64,000 bases of DNA, taken from the NCBI RefSeq assembly GCF_000390185.1, contig NZ_AQHR01000073.1:1-64000 (forward strand), in the 5' to 3' direction. This document shows, piece by piece, positions 18,501 through 26,683 of the stretch. Both the position numbers and the translations under genes were made by a program. Each line of letters opens with the position of its first letter. The stretch's first letter is position 1. The notes under the pieces are model-generated. The model did not search any database, was not told the origin of the DNA, and worked only from the letters and a program-made list of their open reading frames with translations. Origin of the DNA: Lunatimonas lonarensis (GTDB lineage Bacteria; Bacteroidota; Bacteroidia; Cytophagales; Cyclobacteriaceae).

Positions 18501-18900
18501 CACTGGTTAGGTTGGCCGATAGCAGCGCGCTAAGCACCTCTGCTCTCATCAGTACATTGGCGTTATCTACCTCTTCGTGCTGATAGGGCTTTTTTGCCGT
18601 AGCCGGGAAATAAAGCAAACCCTGAACGGTATTGAGCACCTCCAGATCCCCGTGCAGATACGCCGCCTCCTCCTGATCGTGGGCGACAATAATATGGAAT
18701 CCACCCAACAGCTCAGACAGGGAATAAATAGTCAACATATCCGCACTCCCAGACAGCCCTTTTAATCGGAAGGGGCCGTCGGTATGACGTGCTACCTTAT
18801 CCGCCACACTTCGTAGGATAGGATCCTGACTATATAGCCTCAAAAACTCACTTCTCTCCAAGTTCAATCCGTTTTGATACGGTATTAAAATCGCCCGCAA
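15505..18900 (-). CDS. mfd: Transcription-repair coupling factor Mfd
   Basis: Mfd removes RNA polymerase stalled at DNA damage and recruits UvrA. At 1131 residues all modules are present: an N-terminal UvrB-like region without working ATPase motifs, the RNA-polymerase-interaction domain (LHPGDFVVHVDYGVGRFAGL), the RecG-like motor with Walker A GDVGFGKTEVAIRAA, the DEEQ box in LVIDEEQKFGVK, TATPIPRTLHFSLMGARDLS and QMRGRVGRS, and the C-terminal domain that masks UvrA binding. The start is a TTG at 18900; a stop codon lies four codons upstream in frame, so no earlier start is available. The divergent neighbour is an oxidase-like subunit. Confidence 0.96.
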   Translation of the reverse strand: MRAILIPYQNGLNLERSEFLRLYSQDPILRSVADKVARHTDGPFRLKGLSGSADMLTIYSLSELLGGFHIIVAHDQEEAAYLHGDLEVLNTVQGLLYFPATAKKPYQHEEVDNANVLMRAEVLSALLSANLTSAVMVTYPEALYEKVVNKKSLKESTFSVQVGEAVDVPFLEELLHTYGFEKTDFVYEAGQFAIRGGIIDVFSFAFDLPYRLEFFGREIESIRTFDPDSQLSQDSLTEISIVPNIQTVFTEETRQSVVDFFPSNTIIWCKDSTHTLDQMDRLYQAAEDRYLGDTGKGDSGKSLLMPPERLFENGQTFLGRIASLKTVEFGSLGTKATGEWFQFDTKPQPAFNKNFDLLVANLQENERRGLVNIICSDSEKQIERLKNIFGELDPTLRVESLLLSLRGGFVDESLKLACYTDHEIFERFHRYKSKKRSSKLKSLTLKELKSLHPGDFVVHVDYGVGRFAGLERVDVNGKFQEAIRLVFRDDDLLYINIHSLHKISKYSGQEGTQPAMSKLGSPEWENKKKRVKSKVKDIAKDLIALYAKRTHAKGHSFSGDSVLQVELESSFIYEDTPDQATATADVKRDMEKSYPMDRLVCGDVGFGKTEVAIRAAFKAVNDRKQVAVLVPTTILAMQHYHTFKERLAQFPVEVDYINRFRTAKEIKEIIKRVNSGEIDILIGTHRIVNKDINFKNLGLLVIDEEQKFGVKVKDQLKQLRVNVDVLTLTATPIPRTLHFSLMGARDLSVIATPPPNRQPVTTEIYTFQEEIIRDAIVNELRRNGQVFFVHNRVGEIDSIANLILKLVPDARVVGAHGQMDGKQLEKIMVAFIEGEYDVLISTNIIESGLDIPNANTIIINRAHMFGVSDLHQMRGRVGRSNKKAYCYLLTPPTAVLTPESRKRLAALEEFSDLGDGFKVAMRDLDIRGAGNLLGAEQSGFISDLGFEMYHKILEEAVQELKENEFAALFEVDLKEKVQVLVRDCVIETDLELLIPDSYVSNISERLSLYSKLDNVKNEEELGKLEFELNDRFGPLPATVVTLMETVRLRWVAERLGFEKLVLKNEQMKCHFVSSEREDYYRSPLFGNILKKVQAFGKNGKIKEHKNRLILIIAHIKTVEKAKEALILLQDS

Positions 18901-19045
18901 GTTAGAAAATTACTGGCGAATACGGGAACCCATCTTTTGCGATCTCCTACTATGCCAAGTCACCGTGCAGAATTCCGGTAATTCCTAACTTCTGCCAAGC
19001 CTGTTGAACCATCGTCTTTCCAATTTGTTTATTCAAAAAAAAAGA

Positions 19046-19657
19046 ATGAGCACCAAGGAAAAAGAACATTGGTTTACCCGCGTGGAAAACATGCACCCCT
19101 ACCAGACACTGGTGTATTTGGGCATGTTTGGCTCGGGCATTATCTTTTTATTCTTACTGATAGCTTTTTTGGGTTCTCAGGCAACTTTCTCGTTTAACGG
19201 TCTCCTCAGCCTTCCCAAAACGTTTGTAGCGAGTTCTTTTCTTCTCATTTGGAGCGGCTATTCCGCCAACAAAATATTGCCCCATTTCAACGCCTCTGAT
19301 CTGGAAAAACTGAAATCGGCTGTATCGGAAACGGTACTGCTCGGACTGGCATTTTCCGGGCTGCAATTAGTCGGCTGGCGGGAACTGACTGCCATGGGGC
19401 TTCCCTTTGTCGGTCTGCCCTCGGGAAGCTTTGTGTACGTACTCAGCGGTATTCACCTGGTTCATCTGGTGGGTGCGATGATTTATGCCCTGATTCTCCT
19501 AATGCAACTGAAGGCATGCGAAAAGGATGCAATCAAACATTTATTGCTATTCTCAAACCCCTACAACCGAATGAAATTTACCCTTTTTTCGGTTTACTGG
19601 AAATTCATGGATTTCGTTTGGATCATTCTTTTTATCACCTTAATCCTCGTAGTTTAG
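19046..19657 (+). CDS. Heme-copper oxidase subunit III family protein
   Basis: About 203 residues with five or more membrane helices and the subunit III pattern: MHPYQTLVYLGMFGSG at the start, an invariant-type GIHLVHLVGAMIYAL segment, and the ending FSVYWKFMDFVWIILF. Subunit III stabilises oxidase complexes and helps proton uptake but has no haem. No subunit I or II gene is nearby, so this is an orphan copy; it may serve an oxidase encoded elsewhere. I chose ATG 19046, since the frame upstream only offers a TTG at 19004 with a polar N-terminus. Confidence 0.8.
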   Translation: MSTKEKEHWFTRVENMHPYQTLVYLGMFGSGIIFLFLLIAFLGSQATFSFNGLLSLPKTFVASSFLLIWSGYSANKILPHFNASDLEKLKSAVSETVLLGLAFSGLQLVGWRELTAMGLPFVGLPSGSFVYVLSGIHLVHLVGAMIYALILLMQLKACEKDAIKHLLLFSNPYNRMKFTLFSVYWKFMDFVWIILFITLILVV

Positions 19658-19787
19658 CCGCCTTTCATTCGAGTTTGCCTGCATCCCGTTCTATGTGCAG
19701 CGTGTAAATCAGGCTTTCAGGTTGAAATAGGCACTAGTCTTTGTAACTTTACCCACTAATCAAACGTCTCAGGAAAAAAAATATCCC

Positions 19788-20765
19788 ATGTCACAAGAAC
19801 AATACGAAATAAATATCAATCCCGATTGGATAAAAAAGTACCTCGTGAAAATCATAGGAGGTATTATCCTTTTGGTGATCCTCGCCACTTCTGTTAAAAC
19901 AGTGGGGCCGGAGGAGGAGGGCGTTGTCATCCAACTTGGGCAGTATAATCGCACCGTTCAGCCGGGGCTAGCATTTATCATTCCGTTTATGGAACGCATG
20001 TACAAAATCCCTGTACAGCGCCAGTTGAAGCAGGAGTTTGGCTTTCGAACCTCTTCGGCAGCCCAGCGTTCAGAGTACTCCAAAACCGCCTATTCGGAAG
20101 AAAGCATGATGCTGACCGGGGATCTGAACCTCACCGATGTGGAATGGGTAATCCAGTACCGGATCGTTGACTCGTACAAGTTTTTGTTCCGAGTCAGAAA
20201 TGCAGAGAAAACCCTGCGAGACATGTCCGAAGCGGCCATGCGCAAGATCGTCGGAGACCGTACTGTCAACGAAGTGCTCACTGTTGGGCGTCAAGAAATC
20301 GCATCGAGCGTAGAAGTCCTGCTGCAAAGCATGTGCGACGAATATGAAAACGGCATCCGAATAGACCAAGTGGTGCTCCAGGATGTAAATCCTCCGGAGA
20401 CGGTGAAGCCATCGTTCAATGCAGTGAACGAAGCCCAGCAGGAGCGGGAAACTCTGATAAACCAAGCAGAAGCGGAATACAACCGCGTGATACCCCGGGC
20501 CAGAGGGGAGGCTACTGAAACCGTTCAGCTCGCCGAAGCCTATGCCTTGAACCGGGTCAACCGCGCCAGGGGGGAAGCCAACCGATTCAATTCAGTATAC
20601 GAAGCCTACATCAAAGCTCCAGAGGTCACCAAACAACGTATTTACTTGGAGACAATAGAGCGTGTGCTGCCAAAATTACAAAACAAAATCATTACCGACG
20701 AGAAAGGCAGCAATGTCCTGCCCCTATTAAACCTCAATGGAGAACCTAAAAAACTGAACCCATGA
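19788..20765 (+). CDS. hflK: HflK-like membrane protease regulator
   Basis: A SPFH/band 7 protein with one N-terminal membrane anchor (about residues 22-42) and a large periplasmic part. Motifs include VGPEEEGVVIQLGQYNRTV, PGLAFIIPF, the DVEWVIQYRI strand and a long coiled-coil region with QAEAEYNRVIPRARGEAT. In Escherichia coli HflK and HflC form a cage around the FtsH protease and modulate it. The downstream hflC gene overlaps by four bases (ATGA), so the two are coupled, as usual for this pair. Length of 325 residues is somewhat short because the N-terminal Gly-rich tail of proteobacterial HflK is missing. Confidence 0.92.
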   Translation: MSQEQYEININPDWIKKYLVKIIGGIILLVILATSVKTVGPEEEGVVIQLGQYNRTVQPGLAFIIPFMERMYKIPVQRQLKQEFGFRTSSAAQRSEYSKTAYSEESMMLTGDLNLTDVEWVIQYRIVDSYKFLFRVRNAEKTLRDMSEAAMRKIVGDRTVNEVLTVGRQEIASSVEVLLQSMCDEYENGIRIDQVVLQDVNPPETVKPSFNAVNEAQQERETLINQAEAEYNRVIPRARGEATETVQLAEAYALNRVNRARGEANRFNSVYEAYIKAPEVTKQRIYLETIERVLPKLQNKIITDEKGSNVLPLLNLNGEPKKLNP

Positions 20766-21700
20766 ACAATCGATTGATAACTTACTTGGTGGTCGGTGCC
20801 CTATTGCTGTTTTCCATTAATGACACCGTATTCATATTGGATGAAACCCAGCAGGCCATCGTAACGCAGTTTGGCAAGCCTGTTGGCGAACAGCGTACCA
20901 ATCCTGGAATGAACTTCAAGGTTCCTTTCATTCAAAAAGTCCAGTTTTTTGACAAACGCTACCTTGAATGGGACGGAGACAAAAACCAAGTGCCCACAAA
21001 AGACAAAAAATTCATCTTTGTAGATACCTATGCGAGGTGGCAAATAACCAATCCATTGCAGTTTTTTATCCGATTACGCGATGAACGCTCTGCCCAATCC
21101 AGACTGGACGACATCTTGGATGGCGAAACCAGAAACGCAATAGCCAGCCACGATCTGTTGGATTTGGTACGATCTTCCAATCGGGATCCAGAGGTAACGG
21201 AAGACTTCATGGAAGACATCGAGATATTGGAGGATATTGAAGTTGGGAGAGCGGCCATTGAAAAAATCGTGTTGGAAAAAGCCAATCAACGGTGCCTTGA
21301 TCTGGGCGTTCGCATCCTGGATTTTCGGTTCAAACGTATGAACTACGTAGATGAAGTTCGCGATCGTGTTTATGACCGAATGATTTCCGAACGTAACCGA
21401 ATTGCAGATCAGTTCCGCTCTGAGGGACAAGGTGAGGCTCGCGTAATCGAAGGCAACAAAGAAAGAGACCTTGCGCAAATTCAATCGGAAGCCTTCCAAA
21501 AAGCCGAGGAGATCCGAGGTAGGGCCGATGCCGAGGCATCTGAAATCTATGCCGAGGTGTACAACCGCAACCGTCAATCCATCGATTTGTATCGATTCCT
21601 ACGGAGCATGGAGGCTTTTGAAAAATCCCTGGATGAAAATACAAGCCTGATCATTTCATCAGACTCCGAATTGTTTCGCTACTTTAAGCGACTAAACTAA
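20762..21700 (+). CDS. hflC: HflC-like membrane protease regulator
   Basis: The second half of the HflKC pair: an N-terminal anchor (about residues 5-22), then the SPFH domain with VDTYARWQITNPLQFFIRLR and LDLGVRILDFRFKRMNYVDE, and a coiled-coil tail (ERNRIADQFRSEGQGEARVI, GRADAEASEIYAEVYNRN). It is predicted to assemble with HflK into a ring that restrains FtsH at the inner membrane. It is coupled to hflK by overlap. A small SRPBCC gene follows after 26 bp. No odd features. Confidence 0.92.
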   Translation: MNNRLITYLVVGALLLFSINDTVFILDETQQAIVTQFGKPVGEQRTNPGMNFKVPFIQKVQFFDKRYLEWDGDKNQVPTKDKKFIFVDTYARWQITNPLQFFIRLRDERSAQSRLDDILDGETRNAIASHDLLDLVRSSNRDPEVTEDFMEDIEILEDIEVGRAAIEKIVLEKANQRCLDLGVRILDFRFKRMNYVDEVRDRVYDRMISERNRIADQFRSEGQGEARVIEGNKERDLAQIQSEAFQKAEEIRGRADAEASEIYAEVYNRNRQSIDLYRFLRSMEAFEKSLDENTSLIISSDSELFRYFKRLN

Positions 21701-21726
21701 GTACCGCTTTTACTGGTTAATCACTT

Positions 21727-22203
21727 ATGATGAAGTTTCGTATCTCCACCTTGGTTGACCAGTATTACTTAGATGTAAAAAAAGGGTTCAACGCCGACCT
21801 ATTGTCTACGTTGAGCCCTCCATTTCCTCCTGTGAAACTACTCCGGTTTGATGGTTCAGAGGTCGGCGATCTGGTGACCCTTGAATTGAACTTGATTTTG
21901 TTCAGACAGATTTGGACGAGCAAAATTACAGAGGCAGGAACGACCGAAGATGAATACTTCTTCGTGGATGAAGGCATTAAGCTACCCTTTTTCCTTGGAA
22001 AGTGGAGACACCGCCACCGTATTGTCCGAATCGGCGAGGGACGGTCTGAAATTCTGGACGAAATCGCTTATTCCGGACGCTTTCGTGTACTGACCCCTCT
22101 TCTCTATCCGATCCTTTACCTTCAATTCCTTTTCCGTCGACCCATTTACCGGCGGGTGTTTTCGGCAACAAATGCCGCTGACAAATCAAATAGTAAGGTG
22201 TAG
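21727..22203 (+). CDS. SRPBCC-family (START-like) protein
   Basis: A 158-residue protein with the look of a polyketide-cyclase/START-like ligand pocket: an N-terminal beta strand (FRISTLVDQYYLDVKKGF), a long central beta region (LRFDGSEVGDLVTLELNLIL), WRHRHRIVRIGEGRSEILDE, and a C-terminal helix with a hydrophobic segment (LLYPILYLQFLFRRPIYRR). The ligand and role are unknown. It is 26 bp after hflC and probably co-transcribed. Its last 18 bases overlap the end of the convergent Fur-family gene. Confidence 0.65.
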   Translation: MMKFRISTLVDQYYLDVKKGFNADLLSTLSPPFPPVKLLRFDGSEVGDLVTLELNLILFRQIWTSKITEAGTTEDEYFFVDEGIKLPFFLGKWRHRHRIVRIGEGRSEILDEIAYSGRFRVLTPLLYPILYLQFLFRRPIYRRVFSATNAADKSNSKV

Positions 22204-22659
22204 GTTCTCACAATCGGTGACCTTACAGTCACCATAAAGAACCAGGGAATGACTCGTAATGGCAGACTCGAACTCTATGCCAATCGCATCTTTTATCAGA
22301 TTGATCCGCTCGTCGGAAAACTCCTTTATTTTACGGCATTGATTGCATACATAGTGGTCGTGGTGCTTGTAGGTAAGGGCTTGTTCGTACAGCGCCACCT
22401 TGTCCTTAAACTGGTGTTTTACCGCAAGACCACACTCCACCAGAAGGTCCAATGTGTTGTAAATGGTCGCCCGGCTGATGGTATATCCCTTGTTTCGCAT
22501 CAGTAAGAAGAGCCCTTCCACATCGATGTGTTCGTCTTGGGGAAGCGCATACAACTCGTCAATGACGGAAAAACGCTCCGGGGTCTTCCTGCTTCCTTGT
22601 CGGAGCAAATAATTTTCGAATATTTTTTTTGCTTTTTCTATAAGTGACTTATCTGCCAT
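22186..22659 (-). CDS. Fur-family transcriptional regulator
   Basis: A 157-residue metal-dependent regulator. The winged helix is at about residues 25-90 (recognition helix near ISRATIYNTLDLLVECGL). The metal-binding dimerisation half keeps HHDHYVCNQC (His99, His100, His102, Cys105, Cys108) and a second Cys pair (Cys145, Cys150), matching a structural zinc site. Whether it is Fur, Zur or PerR cannot be decided by eye; the HxH and Cys4 pattern fits Fur/PerR. It is read alone and ends convergently with the SRPBCC gene, overlapping by 18 bases. No iron-uptake gene lies adjacent. Confidence 0.9.
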   Translation of the reverse strand: MADKSLIEKAKKIFENYLLRQGSRKTPERFSVIDELYALPQDEHIDVEGLFLLMRNKGYTISRATIYNTLDLLVECGLAVKHQFKDKVALYEQALTYKHHDHYVCNQCRKIKEFSDERINLIKDAIGIEFESAITSHSLVLYGDCKVTDCENLHLTI

Positions 22660-22935
22660 GGTGTTTGATTCTGAAAAATAAATATGCGTCTTTTTTTAGA
22701 TTTTATCAAATCCAAACCGAATCCTATGCATGCAGGCAGTTCAACCGGTCTATTCCATTATCGTCGTTTTTATGGCTGAGGCGAATGCTGTGGCAGGCCA
22801 TTTATTTTGGTAATGGCTTCATAAAATCAACAATTTCACCAAATAACAGTTTATAAGCCAACATTTGATTAAAGATTATACCACAGGCTGCTGCAATCCA
22901 GAATTATTTTTTATCTTAACCAGTCATTTAAGAAC

Positions 22936-24204
22936 ATGCAATATTCTATGCTCTTTCGGAGAAATGTTTTACTCACCCTAATTTTTTGTGTTGCATCTTC
23001 CATCGTTTCGGGTCAGGTACCAGGGTTTTATATGAAAAAGGAGTCCAGGAGGATAAAAATTCCTTTCATAGATTCCAACAGCCTAGTCATCATGCCTGTT
23101 TCGGTAAACGGTGGAGAGGCAATCAATTTCCTGTTTGATACGGGGGTGAAGTCCAATATCTTTTTCAGTAAGACGATCGCCGACGAGCTTGGCATGGAGT
23201 ACACGCGAAAACTAAACCTCGTAGGTGCCGATGGGCAGACTGTACTCAGTGCTTCCGTCTCTCCCAACAACCATTTCGATTTAGGGCAAATAGAAGGAAT
23301 TTATCAGGCAGCGTTGGTATTGGACGAAGATTTTCTTGAGCTGGAAAAGGTGATAGGTATTCCCATTTATGGGGTAATCGGCCACGAATTCTTCAAAAAC
23401 AACCCGGTGAAAATAGATTATGACAACGCCGAAGTCAGTTTCTACCGAACCAGCGCACTCAGGTGGAAACCATTGGGGTTTCGGTCTATGCCAATGGAAC
23501 TCATTGGCAATAAGCCCTACATCAATACGACCATAAGGCAAATTGCAGGCCCTGAAATGACTGCCAAATTGCTGATAGATACGGGTGCGAACCATGGGCT
23601 TTTGCTGAATAGGGAAACAACCGAACAAATCGTACTCCCTCCCATGACCCTTGAAACAGACCTGGGCCGTTCCTTAGGAGGTGATCTCTTTGGTCTTGTA
23701 GGGCGAGTGAGAAGGATAGATATACAGGGACTCAAATTCCGGGGGGTGATAACTTCCTACCCGGACCAAACGGAATTTTCGGATGTCATCGTGGAAACAG
23801 GAAGGCAGGGCAGTTTGGGTGCTGAGCTGCTAAACCGGATCAAGATTATCTTCGACTATCCCAGGGAGCGGCTATTGTTGAAAAAGGGTGCCAAGTTCAG
23901 CGATGAATTTGACTACGACATGAGTGGACTCATGGTACGGGTTTCCTCTGCCGAAGACAAACGCTTTTATGTGAGCCAGGTCCGTGAGAATTCCCCTGCC
24001 GATCGGCAGGGGATCCAGCTGTTTGATGAAATCATTGCCATCAATAAAGTCCCTGCCTATTTTTGGGAACTGGCAGATATTACCAAGTTGTTTCGGTCAG
24101 AAGAAGGCCGGGTAATCACCTTGGATTTGCTCCGGGGTAGCGGAAATGAAGAAGAGCCACCGGAAAATCTCCGAATCACGTTTGTCCTGAAAAAACAACT
24201 GTAA
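22936..24204 (+). CDS. Exported two-lobe aspartic protease (retropepsin-like) with PDZ domain
   Basis: A signal peptide (about 1-26) precedes two retropepsin-like lobes, each with its own active-site triplet: FLFDTGVKSN (Asp68) and LLIDTGANHG (Asp215). A PDZ domain occupies about 325-415 (VSQVRENSPADRQGIQLFDE, then VITLDLLRG). Retroviral-type proteases normally dimerise to bring two such motifs together; here both are in one chain, as in pepsins. The protein is predicted to act in the periplasm. Substrates are unknown. An ATG four codons in would also give a good signal peptide. Flanked by 275 and 176 bp of non-coding DNA. Confidence 0.85.
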   Translation: MQYSMLFRRNVLLTLIFCVASSIVSGQVPGFYMKKESRRIKIPFIDSNSLVIMPVSVNGGEAINFLFDTGVKSNIFFSKTIADELGMEYTRKLNLVGADGQTVLSASVSPNNHFDLGQIEGIYQAALVLDEDFLELEKVIGIPIYGVIGHEFFKNNPVKIDYDNAEVSFYRTSALRWKPLGFRSMPMELIGNKPYINTTIRQIAGPEMTAKLLIDTGANHGLLLNRETTEQIVLPPMTLETDLGRSLGGDLFGLVGRVRRIDIQGLKFRGVITSYPDQTEFSDVIVETGRQGSLGAELLNRIKIIFDYPRERLLLKKGAKFSDEFDYDMSGLMVRVSSAEDKRFYVSQVRENSPADRQGIQLFDEIIAINKVPAYFWELADITKLFRSEEGRVITLDLLRGSGNEEEPPENLRITFVLKKQL

Positions 24205-24289
24205 GCTGTTGAGGGAGTGGGCGAAAAAATTCCTAAACCCATTTTTTGTAAAAAAATTCAAACAACGAATAATAGGATGTAAACGGCAC

Positions 24290-24318
24290 TTGGATAAAAT
24301 ATTTTTCAGTTATCTTTG
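24290..24318 (+). promoter_or_regulatory. Promoter of the PAS histidine kinase gene
   Basis: TTG (24290-24292), 18-nt spacer, TATCTTTG (24311-24318): a full Bacteroidota-type promoter about 62 nt before the start codon at 24381. Confidence 0.65.
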
Positions 24319-24380
24319 TAAAATTCGATGCTGTTCATCGAAAGTTTTTTCTTGCGGGCTATATTTTCGGCAAAAAATCC

Positions 24381-25826
24381 ATGGAAGGATCAGTTTCGGT
24401 TGATTTTATAAGTGCATTGTTAACCATCAAAAAAGAGGCTGGGAAGTCCGCCCAATGCGTCTATATTTCAGAAAAGCTAAAGGGTATCTTCCAAGACGAA
24501 ACCTCCTCACCGTTGGAGGAGTGTCTGGAGAAGCTATTTCCGTTGGCACCAAAACCCCTAATGGATACGCTGGTTGAAGCGATCGAAAAAGGTGAGAAGC
24601 GGGTTATCCCCTATCAAAGCAAGGAGAAACTATTGTCTGTGCAGGTAGAGGGAAGCGTAATCCGAACGGATGCCGGGCCAAGCTATTACAATTTACTGTT
24701 TTCTTTGGTCGAAAGCAGGCCTGTTTTACACCATGCCCTCCATCAGCAGGCTTTGTTCGAAAGCAGGCAACTTTATCGACGTATTGCCGAGAATTTTCCA
24801 AGGGGTACGATCGATGTGTTAGACAGTAAGTTTGACTATATCTATACCGAAGGCACCGAGTACTTAGAACTGTTAATTGAGCCTTCTTCCCTTATTGGCA
24901 GTTCTCATCTGGATCTTATTCCTGCGGAAAGTCGTGAAATAGCCCGCGAAAACCTGGAAAGGGTATTGAAAGGTGAAATGGTCACGTACGAAACCGTTCT
25001 TTGGAACAATCATTACCTAAGCAACGCGGTGCCCTTGCGAAACGAGCAGGAGGAAATAGATCATATTTTACTGGTGCATCAGAACATCTCCAATGCTAAA
25101 AAACTTGAAGCAGAAAGGGAGATCCTGATAAAAGACCTGGAGTCCCACAACGAAGAACTGTTAAGGTTTGCCTACATTGTCTCCCATAACCTAAGAGCAC
25201 CCATTGTCAATATCTCGCTACTATTGGATCTCTACAACGAAAAAGATCCTTCTGATCCTGAAAACCCCGAAGTGATCGAAAACCTCAAGGTCTCCACCAG
25301 TCTGTTAAACGCCACGCTTCAGGACTTGATTGAAGTAGTGTCTATCAAAAAACAAAAAATCCCCAAGGTAGAACCCATTAACTTCCACTTACTACTGAAC
25401 AACATCGAGAAAAGTCTATTTAACCAGCTCAAAGAATCGGGCATCAAGATCCACAAAGATTTTTCGAGGCTGGGCGAGATGAATTACGTGTATGCCCATC
25501 TGGAAAACTTTTTTATGAATTTTTTGACCAATTCGGTCAAGTACAAACACCCTACCAGAATCCCGGAAGTCTGGATAAGTACCTATAAAGAAGGCGACTA
25601 CTGTGTCATCCACTACAAAGACAATGGAATAGGCCTAGATTTAGATCGGTATGGAGACAGACTTTTTGGCTTGTACCAACGCTTTCACAACCATGTAGAA
25701 GGCAAAGGGATGGGGCTTTATCTCGTCCGGGAACAGATAAGAGCCAACGATGGGAAGATCGAAATTGCCAGCAAAGTAGGGGAAGGATTGGCCTTTACCA
25801 TCTATCTGAGAAACCTAATCGGATAG
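24381..25826 (+). CDS. PAS-domain sensor histidine kinase
   Basis: A cytoplasmic kinase with no membrane segment. Residues about 1-120 are an unassigned sensor-like region and about 130-240 a PAS domain (AENFPRGTIDVLDSKFDYIY). A short coiled coil leads to the phospho-acceptor helix FAYIVSHNLRAPIVNISLLL with His269. The ATPase domain has N-box NFFMNFLTNSVKYKH, DNGIGLDLDRYGDRLFGLYQ and GKGMGLYLVREQI. No response regulator is adjacent. It has its own TATCTTTG promoter and ends convergently with nagB, 27 bp away. The signal is unknown; PAS kinases of this type often sense redox state or small ligands. Confidence 0.9.
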   Translation: MEGSVSVDFISALLTIKKEAGKSAQCVYISEKLKGIFQDETSSPLEECLEKLFPLAPKPLMDTLVEAIEKGEKRVIPYQSKEKLLSVQVEGSVIRTDAGPSYYNLLFSLVESRPVLHHALHQQALFESRQLYRRIAENFPRGTIDVLDSKFDYIYTEGTEYLELLIEPSSLIGSSHLDLIPAESREIARENLERVLKGEMVTYETVLWNNHYLSNAVPLRNEQEEIDHILLVHQNISNAKKLEAEREILIKDLESHNEELLRFAYIVSHNLRAPIVNISLLLDLYNEKDPSDPENPEVIENLKVSTSLLNATLQDLIEVVSIKKQKIPKVEPINFHLLLNNIEKSLFNQLKESGIKIHKDFSRLGEMNYVYAHLENFFMNFLTNSVKYKHPTRIPEVWISTYKEGDYCVIHYKDNGIGLDLDRYGDRLFGLYQRFHNHVEGKGMGLYLVREQIRANDGKIEIASKVGEGLAFTIYLRNLIG

Positions 25827-25853
25827 TATCGCCAATCCTTTCCCTTGGCCGCC

Positions 25854-26582
25854 TCAGGATGAAAGTAGGGATGCTGCCTCTCGATCCAAAAACACATACA
25901 CAGACGGATGCCGCTGTAAAACTGAGGCCGGCAGCGCAGTAGTAACAGGCCCTTCGATCATTTCCTTTATCGCTTTTGCTTTGCTTTTTCCAAAAGCCAC
26001 CATATATACGGTATGGGCATTCATAATGGATTGGATACCCATAGAAACTGCCCGCAGCGGTATATCATCTGGAGATGGAAAGTACTTAGCGTTGGAGTCG
26101 ATCGTTGCCTGGCTCAACTCAGCCACGTGCGTAAGGCTATCAAAGGGGGTACCCGGTTCATTAAAGGCGATATGGCCATTGGTACCAATGCCTATCAACT
26201 GAATGGAGATACCTCCTGCTGCTTGGATCTTTTGCTCATACTCCCTGCAATTCTCCTCTAAGTCCCCTATTCCGGAAGGCACATGGGTTTTTGCCTTGTC
26301 GATATCCAGGTGATCAAACAACTGTTCATTCATAAAATACCGGTAGCTCTGTGGGCTTTCTCCATCCAAACCTGCATACTCATCGAGATTAAAGGTCGTG
26401 ACCTGCCCGTAAGGAGTCCCATTTTGTTGATGGTCGGCAATCAGGTTTTTATACACTCCTACAGGTGAGTTGCCAGTAGATAGGCCCAATACCACACTGG
26501 GGTTTTCTTTAACTGCCCCGATGATTAACCTCGCAACTTCTTTGTCTAGTTCTTCTATTGAATCAAAAATCCTTACGTCCAT
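25854..26582 (-). CDS. nagB: Glucosamine-6-phosphate deaminase
   Basis: NagB converts glucosamine-6-phosphate to fructose-6-phosphate plus ammonia, feeding amino sugars from cell wall or chitin into glycolysis. Motifs visible are LGLSTGNSPVGVYK near residue 33, NLDEYAGL (Asp67), and GIGTNGHIAFNEPG with His137 and Glu142. Position 135 is Asn where Escherichia coli has Asp; Asn is normal in the Bacillus-type branch, so it is not a defect. At 242 residues it is the short, non-allosteric form. It stands alone with no nagA next to it. Confidence 0.95.
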   Translation of the reverse strand: MDVRIFDSIEELDKEVARLIIGAVKENPSVVLGLSTGNSPVGVYKNLIADHQQNGTPYGQVTTFNLDEYAGLDGESPQSYRYFMNEQLFDHLDIDKAKTHVPSGIGDLEENCREYEQKIQAAGGISIQLIGIGTNGHIAFNEPGTPFDSLTHVAELSQATIDSNAKYFPSPDDIPLRAVSMGIQSIMNAHTVYMVAFGKSKAKAIKEMIEGPVTTALPASVLQRHPSVYVFLDREAASLLSS

Positions 26583-26683
26583 ATCAAATTGTTTTGTTGT
26601 GTATATGTGATTAAGCTAGATACTCCGCAACGTTTATTTAGACCACTTTCTTCTTTACGAAAGGCAAATGTCTTGGCAAGCCA

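Noticed and set aside
19735-19743. TAGTCTTTG as hflK promoter
   Set aside because: The spacer between TA and TTTG is three, not two, and no TTG lies at the -33 distance.
25981-26261. Open frames antisense to nagB
   Set aside because: Opposite conserved catalytic motifs, no domain.
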